NCBI GenBank assembly: GCA_014843695.1
Contig: CM026397.1
Location: 48,747,217-48,811,216, forward strand
Reading direction: 5' to 3'
Length of the DNA stretch: 64,000 nt
Source: Archivesica marissinica
Taxonomy: Eukaryota; Mollusca; Bivalvia; Venerida; Vesicomyidae
Positions 34,624 to 45,961 of this stretch are shown in pieces; positions within the stretch are counted from its first letter, which is position 1, and the number at the start of each line of letters is the position of its first letter. The notes beneath the pieces are model-generated. The model was not told where the DNA came from. It did not search any database and saw only the letters and a list, made by a program, of their open reading frames with translations. The translations under genes and the position numbers were made by a program.

Positions 34624-34884
34624 CAGGGTTCATTCTAGGTCAGAATTTTTGGGAGAAGTGAGAACGGGCACGATCGTGTCCTTAAATGGTGTTATTTTAA
34701 TCAATTTCAACAAAATATGGTTAAAATTAACAGTATGACCATTAAATACAACATTTGAATAGGAGTGCTTTATAATGGACAAGTGTACAAAATTGTGATT
34801 TAGGGAGAAGTGGGGCCTCCAGAGTGCGATGTCAGGTTCCTAGGGCGACTATTGCACCAACATCGCCCTCTAGAACGATCCATG
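34624..34884 (-). mobile_element. hAT-like MITE, family E (copy 1), upstream of a YTHDC1 exon
   Basis: CAGGGTTCATTCTAGGTCAG ... CGATCCATG, flanked by CACTC at 34619-34623 and 34885-34889. It lies 81 nt upstream of the exon at 34542 in gene direction, with a poly-C run between. Confidence 0.88.
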
Positions 34885-34889
34885 CACTC

Positions 34890-35500
34890 ACAACATAAAC
34901 ATTGGTGATGGGCCGATCATCGATTATGAATCAAAATTTCTGTTCGGATATGCCCATAATTGGCGATAATTGATCACAGTTTCTCATAATCAAACGTGTA
35001 ACATTTTACGGCCAATTTCGTTCCTTTGGCTCAGTTTCTCTTACATGCACGGAGAATGACCTCCCTACAAACGCTGCAATTTTTCTCCTTGAAACAAGTC
35101 CTACTGTCGCGGACATACGGAATGTGCGCTTTCATCCTGATGTGTACTGTATACTGACTGGCCAGACGTTTTATGATAATGTTTACAGTCAAGTAAACAT
35201 TTGATTTAATACAAACAATTGTAGTGTGCAAGGTGGACAAAACAGTGTCATGGGCAGGTGAGATTCTCCTATTTTTTAGTACATTTCATGCGTATGAACA
35301 ACTGGATCTATTAAAATAAATCTTATTTGGTTTAATGGCACGGAGATAAATCTTGTAAACATTTTCTATTTTTGTTTTTCGCAATAATCAACTATTCAAA
35401 ATGGACGATTTGGAATGGCGAAACTCTGCCATGATATTTAAACGTTGATTTCTTGTATAATATTGTGTCAAGAAACGTTATAGACTGTGCAGAATTCAAA
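34890..35500. other. Anonymous sequence upstream of YTHDC1
   Basis: The missing first exon of YTHDC1 should be here or further right, but no convincing short coding exon with a phase-1 donor was found. A short GTAT microsatellite lies at 35506-35522. Confidence 0.35.
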
Positions 35501-35534
35501 CAACGGTATGTATGTATGTATGTTCCATTAATGT

Positions 35535-35700
35535 CAAACCCCTCTAGGGACCTAGACATTTTTCCTGGGCAGGCTTAGCCGACCTAAGCGATTAACCAGT
35601 ACTAAGCAATGTGTGTGAGGTGCCTTGCTCAATGACACTACATATCCCGGTGTGAAGAGTTTTCGCCCAGAACAGGTTTTCGTCTAACTGTGGGAATAGC
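35535..35700. repeat. Dispersed repeat fragment
   Basis: GATTAACCAGTACTAAGC and GAGGTGCCTTGCTCAATG are shared in part with the inverse of 37985-38045 (GAGCAAGGCACATCACACAC). Confidence 0.5.
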
Positions 35701-35759
35701 AAGTCACGAGAGATCACGCAATAGTTCACGCTCCAGTTACCGGAATTATAAATAAACAT

Positions 35760-36510
35760 ACCTTGTGCACTTCCAATATATTTCTAACTGATCATAGAGA
35801 TCAGACAGGTAAATAAGCAGTGAAAGCTTTAAACCTACCCCAGTTTTCACTAATTTCACTATATCCATTGTATGTCGCCATATAATTATAATTTTTTTAA
35901 AGAAATTAGCATTTTCCCCTCCAAAATGACATTTTCATCGTCTGCCACGCAAATATATTTACGAATAAAAATGTCATTATAGTCTCACTGCTCCGTGTTT
36001 ATGAGTTTCGTCCGTTATTACACACAAGGGGTCCTTATGAATAATATCGATTTTCACCGTTTTTCGCCTTCAGGTCCATGTGTTGTCACAGAGGTTCTCC
36101 AACTGATATGCATGGTTGTGTAAACTTAGTTATTCTCTGTTAGGCACCGTGTGATGTGTTCGATGGATGGGTCCATTTATGGTTTTGCACTTAGTCAGAG
36201 TAATTAGGAGGGATGCTGACTTCATATACCCTGTGTGTTTGTCTAAGTTGAACTAAATGTTAGTGTTTTAGATACAGTATATAGACAAAATGCTGTCCAA
36301 CAAATGAATTTTGAGTGAAAATGATAAATTAAGCCTGTTATTAAAGTAATCTTCCTTAGTTATATTGTTTTGTTAAAAAAGAACTGTTGCTTACATACTA
36401 ATGCTCGCGCTGTAGGCAATTTCCACAGTTAGGCGAAAACATGTGACGTAATTCCGGATTACTGAGAAAGAGGTACCGCTATTTTGTCAACGTTTCGGTT
36501 TTCTTCGAGA
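35760..36510. other. Anonymous sequence, possible YTHDC1 5' region
   Basis: AT-rich with no clear gene. TGACGTAATTCCGG at 36444-36457 looks like an ATF/CREB plus ETS-type site and could belong to a promoter; this is speculation. Confidence 0.25.
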
Positions 36511-36544
36511 TTTTTGTGAATGAATGGTAAAATATTGTGGTGTA

Positions 36545-36715
36545 TGGTCAGGTCGGACCGTGGTCACCTCGGACCACATTTTGTGTGGTCACCTCGGACC
36601 ACATTTGTGGTCACCTCGGACCATATGTGTGGTCACCTCGGACCACCTATACAAGTCAGCATGGTCATCTCTGACCACCTCTACAAGTCGGCGTGGTCAT
36701 ATCGGACCATCGCAA
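36545..36715 (+). repeat. Short tandem array of GGTCACCTCGGACCAC
   Basis: Six to seven units, 22-32 bp apart, diverging toward the right. The core reappears inverted at 37434-37475 (GTGGTCCGACTTGACCAC). Confidence 0.85.
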
Positions 36716-37110
36716 TTGACGATATTTTCCGTAAATGATGTTGAAATTTGGCAAAAAAGAGAGAGATATTGGTGTATTTTAGCAACCAATATCAGGTAAA
36801 TAATATTTCTATTAGAGAGAAAGTGCAAGTTAGGAAAAAAAAAAACTATTTTCTTTGATCATGTTAATAGCGTTATTAATCATGTTATAATAGCGTAGCT
36901 GTTGTTCGTCACATTGACTAATTTGTGTAATAACGAATTAAGTGTTTTCTTTGATGAGGTTAATTATACTGTTGACATTAGTAAATTTAGTTCATCTCAT
37001 TAACGAGTGACTGTGTCATAACTAATTATGAGTGACTAGTATTCACAGATCACTACCATTTTCGATAATTAGGTCTTTAATTTTAGAAACCCACATATTT
37101 TTCGTTTCAG

Positions 37111-37224
37111 CCCGCATACCAAGCCAGAGACAACGTCTACAAGGCCATCAGGAAGATCTTTGCTCTGCCGCTTCTTCCAGCCGATGACATTGGAGAGAAA
37201 TTACGGAATTTCGAAAGCTGTTGA
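37111..37224 (+). pseudogene. Exon-like fragment between GGTCCGAC inverted motifs, possible transposase end
   Basis: TTCGTTTCAG precedes an open frame PAYQARDNVYKAIRKIFALP then LLPADDIGEKLRNFESC and TGA. It is clearly richer in GC than its flanks, as coding DNA would be. I cannot assign it to a family; its position between inverted GGTCCGAC motifs suggests the end of a transposase. Confidence 0.45.
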
Positions 37225-37561
37225 TGAATTTTTTCTCTCTAATAAAACCCGTTTCGTTATATCTCCATAAATTACATTGACATTTGACCACCATTTCAGT
37301 GAAATATTACACAAATATCCACTAAATTTACTGAATTTCAAAAGCTGTTTGTAAATTCATTGATGATTTGTTTATTAAAACGTGTTTTTTGCAAACTACT
37401 GGTTGTTTTTCTTATTTACCATTTGTTGAGCATGGTGGTCCGACTTGACCACACAGATGGTCCGACTTTACCGTAATTCAAATATTGTTTATTTGGTGAC
37501 ATAAAATTGTTTGCAGTGTATGACAATTCTAAACCTATAGGAGTCTGTTATGTACTACATC

Positions 37562-37665
37562 GTCGGAAACCAGTAACACCGGGATACGTGGCCTTTCCGA
37601 GTATCGAACCGCTCTATTCCAAATCCGACGCTCTACCACTGGACCACGGACGCCACATGTGTATT
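37562..37665 (-). mobile_element. tRNA-derived SINE head
   Basis: On the minus strand: GTCCGTGGTCCAGTGGTAGA (A box) and GAGCGGTTCGATACTCGG (B box). A proper acceptor stem is absent, so not called a tRNA gene. Confidence 0.6.
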
Positions 37666-37679
37666 CATCTTCATCAGAC

Positions 37680-37820
37680 AATTTTAATTTATAAAAAGGA
37701 CTTTTTAGAATATAACACATGCCTCGCGTAATTGAGATTTAGCGTTTTATACTTTGAACTGTTGAAACATGACTGGATAGTAAAATGTCACATTTTTTAA
37801 GTCTAAATATTTGGACTAGA
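37680..37820 (+). repeat. Dispersed repeat, paired with 44455-44580
   Basis: GTAAAATGTCACATTTTTTA and AGTCTAAATATTTGGACTAG match the inverse of 44455-44580. Class unknown. Confidence 0.7.
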
Positions 37821-37865
37821 GCTAGTCCCGATTACACTCTTGGTACCTCGAGAACTAAGGTTTGT

Positions 37866-37913
37866 TTTTTACGTTTATTTGTTCAACGTGTTAGCCACTG
37901 GACTACAGATCCT
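37866..37913 (-). mobile_element. SINE family 1 remnant with internal deletion
   Basis: The tail TTTTTACGTTTATTTG joins directly to the head GCCACTGGACTACAGATCC; the middle 200 bp are missing. Confidence 0.6.
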
Positions 37914-38059
37914 TCTGTAAGAGAACTAAGGGCCGTACGTAGTAAGGCCACAATTTTACATTGTGTCATCGACTCATTTGATTGAGCAACAATGTCAATG
38001 AGCAAGGCACATCACACACATTACTTATTATTGATTAACCGCTTAAAAAGTATGTCTAT

Positions 38060-39000
38060 TTCCCCGCAACGAGTTTGACATTAATGGAACATACATTTAT
38101 AACCCAATTTCATATCAGGGATTGGGTAGTGAGCCATTGGAAGATAGAACGGACACCGCGTGCATTGTTGAGCTACATGATAAATTGTATTTATTTTGTA
38201 TTTGCAATGTCCAGTGCTACCTTTAGTATCTCCAGATTCAGCGCTCATACCAAAGAATGTTTTGGATTTCGGCTTATAAAGAACGCTGACTTCTCTATGG
38301 AGTAGTTCAGGCTTGTAATTCTTTAAATTGTCTTTGTTTCTAAAACATGGCTACTGCATAAATTGTGAACTCTCGGATAATCTCGTTTCCGACTTCAACA
38401 ACATTCGAATCCAAAAAAGAGGCAGGGGATACGTTTTACACAAAGAAAATCAGTTGGTTGAATAATGAACGACATTTGTCAGTTACTGCCTCTTGAACAC
38501 TAGTAAGGAGATTATGTCTTGTTAATTGGTTTCTTCTGTTTACATCGTGGTTTCCTATGTACGACATGTTTTTAATTTTTCATCTTTTTCTCACCTTATG
38601 ATTACGAAATTGCTAAATCTTGACAGATATCCTAAAGTACATCCAATGTATACTTTACTGTAAAAATAATAACTAATTAATTAACATTATTTCGATAAAA
38701 TTATTTTTTCACACAGTAACATCTGGTTAGGGAAAAACAAAGGTTTCCAACTAAAAGGATCAATATACATTACAGGATTATCTGTAAAGGGAGGTAATAC
38801 GGGCAAAGCCAGTACAGCCTATTGAAAACATGTACGAGACATAATCAACATGAAAATAACATACTCACAGATAATTTTCTGTGGGTTGGTTAATTATCAC
38901 AATTGATAAATTACACGATGTCACCGGTGGTGCTCCATATAAGCACTATTTACGATTTCTGCAATTAAGTTCTGGATCTGGATCTGGTTATTTACATCGC
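38060..39000. other. Intergenic, nothing recognised
   Basis: AT-rich; no gene or known repeat apart from GATCTGGATCTGG at about 38974-38987, which may be the tail of the adjacent retrotransposon. Confidence 0.5.
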
Positions 39001-39050
39001 AGGGCCGTTTAAGGCATGTAACGCGATGGGAGAGAGATGCGTCTTTTTGT

Positions 39051-41065
39051 TTACTGACACCGGAGAGCAGATTGGAAGCTGCTCACTGTTGCTGCGCACA
39101 CAACATTGTTATTTAGTTTGTTCCAATCAATTATTGTTTGTGGAAAAAAAGAGTTCCTGAACTGTTCAGTTTTACATGAGATTAGGTTAAAACACTTGGA
39201 GTTGTTTGTCACATGTTTACTTAGTACATTTGTTGTAGAATAGTCGCTGACTGTTTTAAGTTTAATGTTTCTAATGGGGGTAAGTATGTCATGACAAGGT
39301 AGAGCTGGCACATGCCCCGCGACCACTTTGTACATGAAGGTCAGCCTGTTGGATCTCCTTCTGTCCTGGAGGCTCTGCAGTCCATGGTACTGGAGCATGT
39401 TGGTGACGCAACCCCCCTCTCTGGATTTATAGTCGCCGGTGAGATAAATCTGGCTGCTTGTCGTTGGACCTTCTCAAGTTTGTCTATGTCTTTGGCGTAG
39501 TATGGGTCCCAGACACTGGAGCTATACACGAGAGTGGAACGTACAAGGGCCAAATAGGCAGTCTTCCTGCATGTCAAGGGGCAGTGGCTTAGGTTACGCC
39601 TGATGAAACCCAGGGAGGAATTGGCTTTCTTGGTGATCTTGGATATGTGGCTATCCCACTTCAGGTCGGCTTGCATAGTGACTCCTAGGTAAGGAGTTTC
39701 GTTGACAACTTGAAGGAAGTGCTTGTCAAGTTCGTAGAAATGGGACGACTTGCTGTTGATGCTGAGGATGTAGCATTTCTTGGCGTTGAAGTGCATTCCC
39801 CATGTCTTGGCCCAAGTCTCCAGCGCGCTCAAGTCCTCCTGTAGCACAAGATGATCATTGGCTGTCTTGATGGGCCTGCATAGCAGGCAGTCGTCTGCAA
39901 ACAGTCTGACCTGCGACTTGACAGCGTCAGGTAGATCATTTATATGACACAAGAAGAGGAGAGGGCCGAGGACCGTGCCCTGTGGGACTCCGGAGTCGAC
40001 GTGTACCGAGTCTGATGATTCGCCATCGACCACAACCTTCATGGAACGATTGGTGAGAAAGTCTCGAAGCCAGTTGTTGATAGGGCCATCAATGCCATAG
40101 TTGGTCAGCTTCGAAAGTAGCAGTGCATGGGGCACTGTGTCGAACGCCTTGGAGAAGTCAAGGATGGCCATATCGAGCTGGTGGGCTTTGTCGTGGTCTT
40201 TAAGTAGGTCATGAATGGTCGTAATCAGTTGCGTCTCACAGGAGTATCCGGATCGGAAGCCATGGTTGAGTGAGGTTAATATTTTGTGTCTGCCGAGGTG
40301 GTCGAGGATGTGTTTGCTAATGATATGCTCTAGGAGTTTGCATGTAGTGCAGGTTAGCGACACTGGTCGATAATTCTCAGCTGAGTGAACGTCTCCTTTC
40401 TTAAATATGGGGGCAATGTTAGCATCACGCCAGTCCATAGGTAGTTTGCCCGAGTCAAGGGATGTTTGGTAGATTCGTCTTAGGGCGGGGGCAAGTTGAG
40501 TTGCACAGTTTTTCAGGATGACGCTAGGGATACTATCAGGCCCCATGGCCTTGGTGGTGTTGATATTGATTAACAGTTTCATAACTCCTTTCGTCGTGAT
40601 TTTCAGAGGAGGAATGCTTGCTGTGGATCTGCGGCTGGTACCTTGGGCTGAGGGAGGAGTTCCTTTGGTGAAAACGGAGCTGAACTGCTCTACGAGGATT
40701 TGAGCTTTGTCTTTGCTGTTTTTGAAGAGCTTACCCATCTTCTTTATGGGAGAGATTCCGGTGTTGTCCTGTCTACGTGATTTTACATAACGCCAAAATG
40801 GTTTACTGTTATTCTCATCGAGACCCTTTTGAATAGTATTGTTTATGTAGTTAATTTCAGCTTTTTTAAATTGTCTTTTGCATTCTTTCTGGAAGATGTT
40901 AAAACTTTGCCATTGGTTTGTCTTCTTTGCATGTTTATATAGTCTAGCCTTCCTTTTGGTCATACGCTGGAGAGATCGGTTGAACCAGGGTAGTGATTTC
41001 CATAACTTGCTCATCTTTGAAGGGATATGTTTCTTCGTGATGGCTACAAGTTGTAACGGCTACAT
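39051..41065 (-). pseudogene. 5'-truncated non-LTR retrotransposon, reverse transcriptase ORF with frameshift
   Basis: A 557-codon minus-strand frame (39341-41014) encodes a Jockey/CR1-type reverse transcriptase: AENYRPVSLT, DFSKAFDTVPHALLL, the GVPQGTVLGPLLF motif and the FADD catalytic box (about 39890-39904), then the LGFIRRNLS thumb region. Reading extends upstream in frame to a TAG near 41067, so the endonuclease part is missing, as is normal for 5'-truncated copies. Near 39435 the frame breaks: the next frame (39051-39430) carries on with TGDYKSREGG, LQYHGLQSLQDRR and the usual C-terminus NSFFPQTIIDWNKLN, ending in TAA. One base appears lost. It lies between the two genes and is a dead copy. 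Confidence 0.93.
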
Positions 41066-41069
41066 TAAA

Positions 41070-41575
41070 ATCATATTCATTTATATTTCCAATCTTTCAT
41101 TTATTCTGATACCACATCCTCTGGGAAGAGATATTCATATCAAACTGAAAAACAGCAACAATATCACAAATGTAATGCTCAGCATTGACAGTGCTCACTT
41201 GTGAACAACGTCACTGTACTTACACACTGTATTCCCCGCCAAATAGTACTGTATACTCAACCTTCAGTTTGCAATGACCTGCATTCTTATATCACATCTT
41301 TTCTACACGTCAACTAGTCTGAAATCTTCTCAAGTCACATATTTTCTCCAAAAAAAAACACAAAAACTATACCCTGCCTGTCATGAAAATGTATTTTTTA
41401 TAAAAAAAGAAAAATTAACTATAGTAGTTATTTGGACTACCTCATGCACTTCCGCCTATTTACGTATAATTATGTTCTTTCCGAACGAATCAATCATCTT
41501 TTCGCTCGTTGCGATATCCAGTCATACCACAGATAGAACAAATGCGTTCATTGGGTAGATTTAATGTAATAAACC
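41070..41575. other. Intergenic, nothing recognised
   Basis: Short ORFs only; none has recognisable motifs. Confidence 0.5.
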
Positions 41576-41825
41576 AATCCGGTTTGCCTTAATAGCGCAA
41601 AGTGCGAAAAGTTGATGACTTGCGCAAAGTTGCGCAAAGTGGGTATAGCTCGAGTCACTTGCGAAAAGTTGATTATTCAGTGCGAAAAGTTGATGATTAA
41701 AGTCACTTGCGAAAAGTTGCGCAAAGTGGGTATGAACTTGAAGTGGGTATAGCTCCAGTCAACTGCGGAAAGTTGATTATTCAGTGCGAAAAGTTGATGA
41801 CTAAAGTCACTTGCGAAAAGTTGCG

Positions 41826-42024
41826 CAAAGTGGATATGACATTGAACAAACGCGAGCACAAGTTTCGCCATGATAAGGGTAGAGACAGGCAGAATGTTGT
41901 TGTCTCCACAGAAGGTCTGCGGACCATTATAAAAACACCATCTGCAGGAAAAAAGTTGAACCAAATCAAACGAAAAAGGGCAGAACGGTCCAGAACTCCG
42001 GCTAAAAGAAGACTCATAGAGTAA
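41826..42024 (+). pseudogene. Basic ORF end inside the inverted-repeat element
   Basis: Open to TAA at 42022-42024. Outside the repeat arm it encodes HKFRHDKGRDRQNVVVSTEG and later a Lys/Arg-rich end (IKRKRAERSRTPAKRRLIE). It may be the last exon of a lost transposase or of a captured gene; not identified. Confidence 0.3.
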
Positions 42025-42300
42025 TATGTACACTTGTTGCCATCCAGAAGCTCAGGCTAACAAACCATGTCAAATGGACAATATGTGACAAGTCACAATA
42101 TAACTTTATCGAGTGATATTATTTTATGTGAAACATTTAACATGGGTGTACATACGCCGCGAACCCTTTGTTGGGAAGCTTCACCTGGGCTAGAAGTAGG
42201 TAATGTGTTCCCATGTTTTACATGAAACATCCGCGCAGTCTCATCAGTGTATACACTCCTCGTTATTTGTCGTTGTCTGTGAGTGTGCTACTTCAAGTAA

Positions 42301-42405
42301 ATGATGTCGAAAGTTGGCGAAAATTTCAGAGCAAATGCGGAATACGAATACTATTCCGCATTTGCTCTGAAACTTTCAAAAAAATTCACCAACTTTCGAT
42401 ATCAT
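42301..42405. repeat. Long imperfect hairpin at the centre of the inverted-repeat element
   Basis: A perfect 21-bp stem (42324-42344 with 42352-42372) around a 7-nt loop, extended outward by GATGTCGAAAGTTGG and CCAACTTTCGATATC. Confidence 0.92.
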
Positions 42406-43439
42406 TAATTTTACAGAAGTTGTAGCTTTTTTTCTCTATATCAATTCAGATAACACGTGCAACGCGTACAGGCGAAATTCGTAGAGCGTGGCTCATTTAC
42501 GACACAAATAGCACATTTTCTTAAGTGAATGTCGTGAAAATCCGAAGATACTACATTGTATATACGGTGTATTTCAGAAAATGATGATCAATCATGATAA
42601 TTATACTGCATGTCTTCGAAAATGATCATAACATGTTCGCGTTTTTCACACAATAAATAGTTTGAGTTTCATCTTTGTGTTTATTTCATTGCTTTGTGTC
42701 AATTTACAAATATCCCTTCAGTTATCTGGGTCATGTCTTGAATACAGACACGATTTTTCAATGCTAGACGAAACAATTTTAGACTTTCCACAGCCACTTT
42801 GCGCAGGCAGGTGTGAACGGTTATTGTAAGATGATGTTTCTTGTAGTAAAACACTTCAAGTTCATATTCACTTTGCGCAACTTTTTGCAAGTGACTTTAG
42901 TCATCAAATTTTCGCACTGAATAATCAACTTTCCGCAGGTGACTGGAGCTATATCCACTTCAAGTTCATATCCACTTTGCGCAACTTTTCGCAAATGACT
43001 TTATTCATCAACTTTTCGGACTGAATAATCAACTTTACACGGGTGACTGGAGCTATACCAACTTCAAATTCATACCGACTTTGTGCAACTTTTCGCAAGT
43101 GACTTTAGTCATCAACTTTTCGCACTGAATAATCAACTTTTCGCAGGTGACTGGAGCTATACCCACTTCAAGTTCATAACTTCATACCCACTTTGCGCAA
43201 CTATTCGCAAGTGACTTTAGTCATCAACTTTTCGCACTGAATAATCAACTTTCCGCAGGTGACTGGAGCTATACACACTATGCACAACTTTTCGCAAGTG
43301 ACTTTAATCATTAACTTTTCGCACTGAATAATCAACTTTCCGCATGTGACTCGAGCTATACCCACTTTGCGCAACTTTGCGCAAGGCATCAACTTTTCGC
43401 ACTTTGCGCTATTAAGGCAAACCCATGGTATGTTAGGAT

Positions 43440-43830
43440 ATATTTGATGAATATTTTGACATCCCAGAAAGAAGAACATTAAATTTGTGAGAACATGGCA
43501 CAGTACAAACAACATCGTCAAAATCGTTTCAAAAATGAAAAAGGGTATTCACATTTGTTATGTTTTCCACTTAAAATTATATGCAAATAAAGATGTTGAT
43601 GGTCTAGTCTAGAAAAACGCCCCACCCCAAAATTATAGCATTGACTGACCGGTTTTCGATACCATAAACACTTGCTCTGCTATTAAAAGTAAGCAAGCAT
43701 GGAAGGTAATCCAAACATGCATTACCTTTAAATTATATCATTTCCATTTATCCATATCATTATATAAAATAATGACTATCAAAACAACAAATTGTAGTCG
43801 ACTAAGCACAACACGTAACAGCCAGCTGTC
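43440..43830. other. Intergenic, nothing recognised
   Basis: Between the inverted-repeat element and the retrotransposon tail; no gene or repeat copy seen. Confidence 0.5.
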
Positions 43831-43831
43831 T

Positions 43832-44268
43832 TCTTCTTCTTCTTCCAATTATTGGACTGGATTCCGACTGGAATGTACTTAGTCCAGCGTGACTGGTCAT
43901 GTCGGACGAGGACAGCAGCCATCTCAAAAGGCTATGTACAGCATAAAAGTTTAAAACTATGTACACGGGCTTGTCGTCTAGTGGTTGCCCGCAGTCACTG
44001 GGAGGCTGGCGCCCAAGCAGGTCTTGAATGCCTCCAGTGTTGCGGTAGAAGTAGTCGAGGTTGGCAGTTGGTTCCAGTCGCGTGTGGTGCGTGGGAAGAA
44101 GGAGTGGTACAGCGTAGCATCAGTTATCCTCTCCTGGAACAGTCGCTGGGAGCCTCTGGTTCTGGAGTCGCTCTGTTGGATGAATGATGTGCTGTCGATC
44201 TCCACTAAGTCGTTTTGGATTTTGTACAGCATTGCCAGTCTGTTCTTCCTGCGTCTATCTTCATTTAA
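43832..44268 (-). pseudogene. 3' end of a second non-LTR retrotransposon
   Basis: The minus frame 43978-44232 encodes the reverse-transcriptase C-terminus only (RLAMLYKIQND, YHSFFPRTTRDWNQLPT, LEAFKTCLG, stop), followed by a short 3' UTR and a GAA-repeat tail at about 43832-43848. It is strongly 5'-truncated and differs in sequence from the element at 39-41 kb. Confidence 0.85.
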
Positions 44269-44454
44269 AATATTGACCTATTATCGATACCCTCTAAAAT
44301 GAAGAGTATCCTTGTATAGTTACTGTCCAAATGTAACCTAACACATCTTATTTAAAAACTACAACATGATAAAATAACTATGGGGTCATTCTGGAACTGT
44401 ATTCAAATTTGACAGTTTATATCGCAGTGTAGTTATATCCCTCTAGGCTCTACC

Positions 44455-44580
44455 AATAACGTAGTCCAAATATTTAGACTTGAAAAATGTGACATTTTAC
44501 TATCAAGGCATTTCTAAAAGTCTAAACCTCAATTACGCGTAGCATATTTGATATTCTAAAAAGTCATTTTATAAATTAAA
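44455..44580 (-). repeat. Dispersed repeat, paired with 37680-37820
   Basis: AAATGTGACATTTTACTATC and TCAATTACGCGTAGCATATT match the other copy in inverse orientation. Confidence 0.7.
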
Positions 44581-44725
44581 ACTATCTATCTATCTTCCCA
44601 CAGGCACAAGACACACTTTTTTTTGCCCTATGGTCATATAGTAAGTAATGTTTCCTTTTTTCCAAGATCAGTCTACCATTGGAACCATCTCCCTCCTGAC
44701 ATTGTCCATCTCCCTAACATAGAGC

Positions 44726-44989
44726 TTTCGCCTCCGTGGTCGAGTGGTTAAGGTCGCTGACTTGTATACCACTGTAACCTATCATCACTGATGGTCACGG
44801 GTTCGAGCCCCGCTCAGGCCGTGTCTCATTTATATGAAAAAGTTGACAGTTTCTTACAGAGGTTGGTGCACCCAAGTACTGGTTAACCGCTGGAGCCTGC
44901 CCAGGAAAGCTGTTGTTAGGTAAACTGCCCGCCAGCGATATAGCCCAAAATGGTGCTGATGCAGGCGTAAAACCCGAAATATAACATAA
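44726..44989 (+). mobile_element. SINE family A, full length, 12-bp target duplication
   Basis: tRNA-like head of the long-variable-arm (Ser/Leu) type: TCCGTGGTCGAGTGGTTAAG (A box) and CACGGGTTCGAGCCCCGC (B box), then body and tail GGCGTAAAACCCGAAATATA. Flanks CTAACATAGAGC at 44714-44725 and 44990-45001 are identical. Confidence 0.96.
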
Positions 44990-45001
44990 CTAACATAGAG
45001 C

Positions 45002-45720
45002 AATTTCAATATGGAAACTGTTTGCCGTATTGATCATGCCAGTTCTGCGCAGCTGCTTTTAAACTCTTACCACAACTTATTTTTCATTACTTTCTTATAA
45101 TTATGCTTTTTTTAACTACTCATACTTTTAACCTCTTTGCGTTTTTTTGATGCGCAACATGTCTACATCCCCGCGAGGGGTTCGACAGAGGAAGATAGAT
45201 AAAATATTTATATAGTTCTAGGCTAATTTCGCTGACAGAGCTGAAGCCTGGTTCAATGTCATTCCGTTGCGTGTAACGGTAGCTGATGCAACTGTCAAGT
45301 GACTGGTCCAGCAGAGGAATATAAACAAACAAATCATTGGGAGAATATTTCCACCGAAACTGATACAGTGTCCTTCTTGGTTCATGTTTGAGTCACAAGA
45401 ATGCACAGTTAACTATTGAAGTCAATGGGAATGGACATTTCACTGACTGCCCTGACCACATGCCTATGCTGTTTTCTCCCAATATCTAATCACCTCTTCC
45501 TAGACCAACACTCATTAAATTCATCAGTAAATTATATTATATTCACAAAGATTCATCCAAATTCATCAGCAACTTTTTTTGTTATCCTGTCCACACACAG
45601 ACAGGTGCACGCACATACACAGGCGCCGCCAAAAACAATGACCCCTGTTCCTACAGCTAGGGTTAATAAATCACACCTGCAAATGGATTAGCATCTTCCA
45701 GTCGGGATCAATTACCGTAA
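45002..45720. other. Upstream of ENDOU, no exon recognised
   Basis: The missing first ENDOU exon(s) may lie here or further upstream. 45117-45190 is a dispersed repeat (CCCCGCGAGGGG hairpin, CAACATGTCTACATCC), present inverted at 63597-63660. Confidence 0.45.
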
Positions 45721-45730
45721 TAAACTGTTT

Positions 45731-45925
45731 CAGGGTTCATTCTATGTCAGAATATTTGGGAGAAGTGAGAAAGCCCACGATCGCGTCCTTTGTATGAAAA
45801 TTGTAAAAAAAAAATTAAAAATAAATAAATATATTTTTTAGGGAAAAGTGGGACCCCCCCAGAGGGCAAATTCAGGGTCACTAGGGCGACTATTTCGCCC
45901 ACATCGCCCTCTAAACTGATCCCTG
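45731..45925 (+). mobile_element. hAT-like MITE, family E (copy 2), upstream of ENDOU exon a
   Basis: CAGGGTTCATTCTATGTCAG ... CTAAACTGATCCCTG, flanked by TGTTT at 45726-45730 and 45926-45930. It ends 36 nt before the exon. Its orientation relative to the gene is opposite to the other three copies. Confidence 0.9.
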
Positions 45926-45961
45926 TGTTTCAGATATCAGGTTTGCTTAACAATGTTTCAG

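Larger units (their letters stand above)
41581..43423. mobile_element. 1.84-kb element with long terminal inverted repeats built of tandem units
   Basis: The outer 80 bp are an almost perfect inverted repeat starting GGTTTGCCTTAATAGCGCAA. Inward, each arm is made of about 115-bp tandem units (GCGAAAAGTTGATGACTTGC, GTGGGTATAGCTCGAGTCAC, GATTATTCAGTGCG): about two on the left (41581-41850) and five to six on the right (42783-43423). TTAA lies 8 bp inside each end. The interior has a hairpin and one ORF end. No transposase recognised. Confidence 0.85.

Noticed and set aside
35881..35960. Minus-strand ATG with ADDENVILEG reading as the missing YTHDC1 first exon
   Set aside because: No good phase-1 donor follows and the residues do not match the expected N-terminus well enough.
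44726..44820. tRNA gene (also considered at 8524, 37562, 52218 and 53115)
   Set aside because: A and B boxes are present, but the cloverleaf does not close and target duplications show SINE insertions.
45416..45691. Plus-strand ORF with a hydrophobic start as an ENDOU signal-peptide exon
   Set aside because: No donor with the phase needed to join 45962, and the composition looks random.
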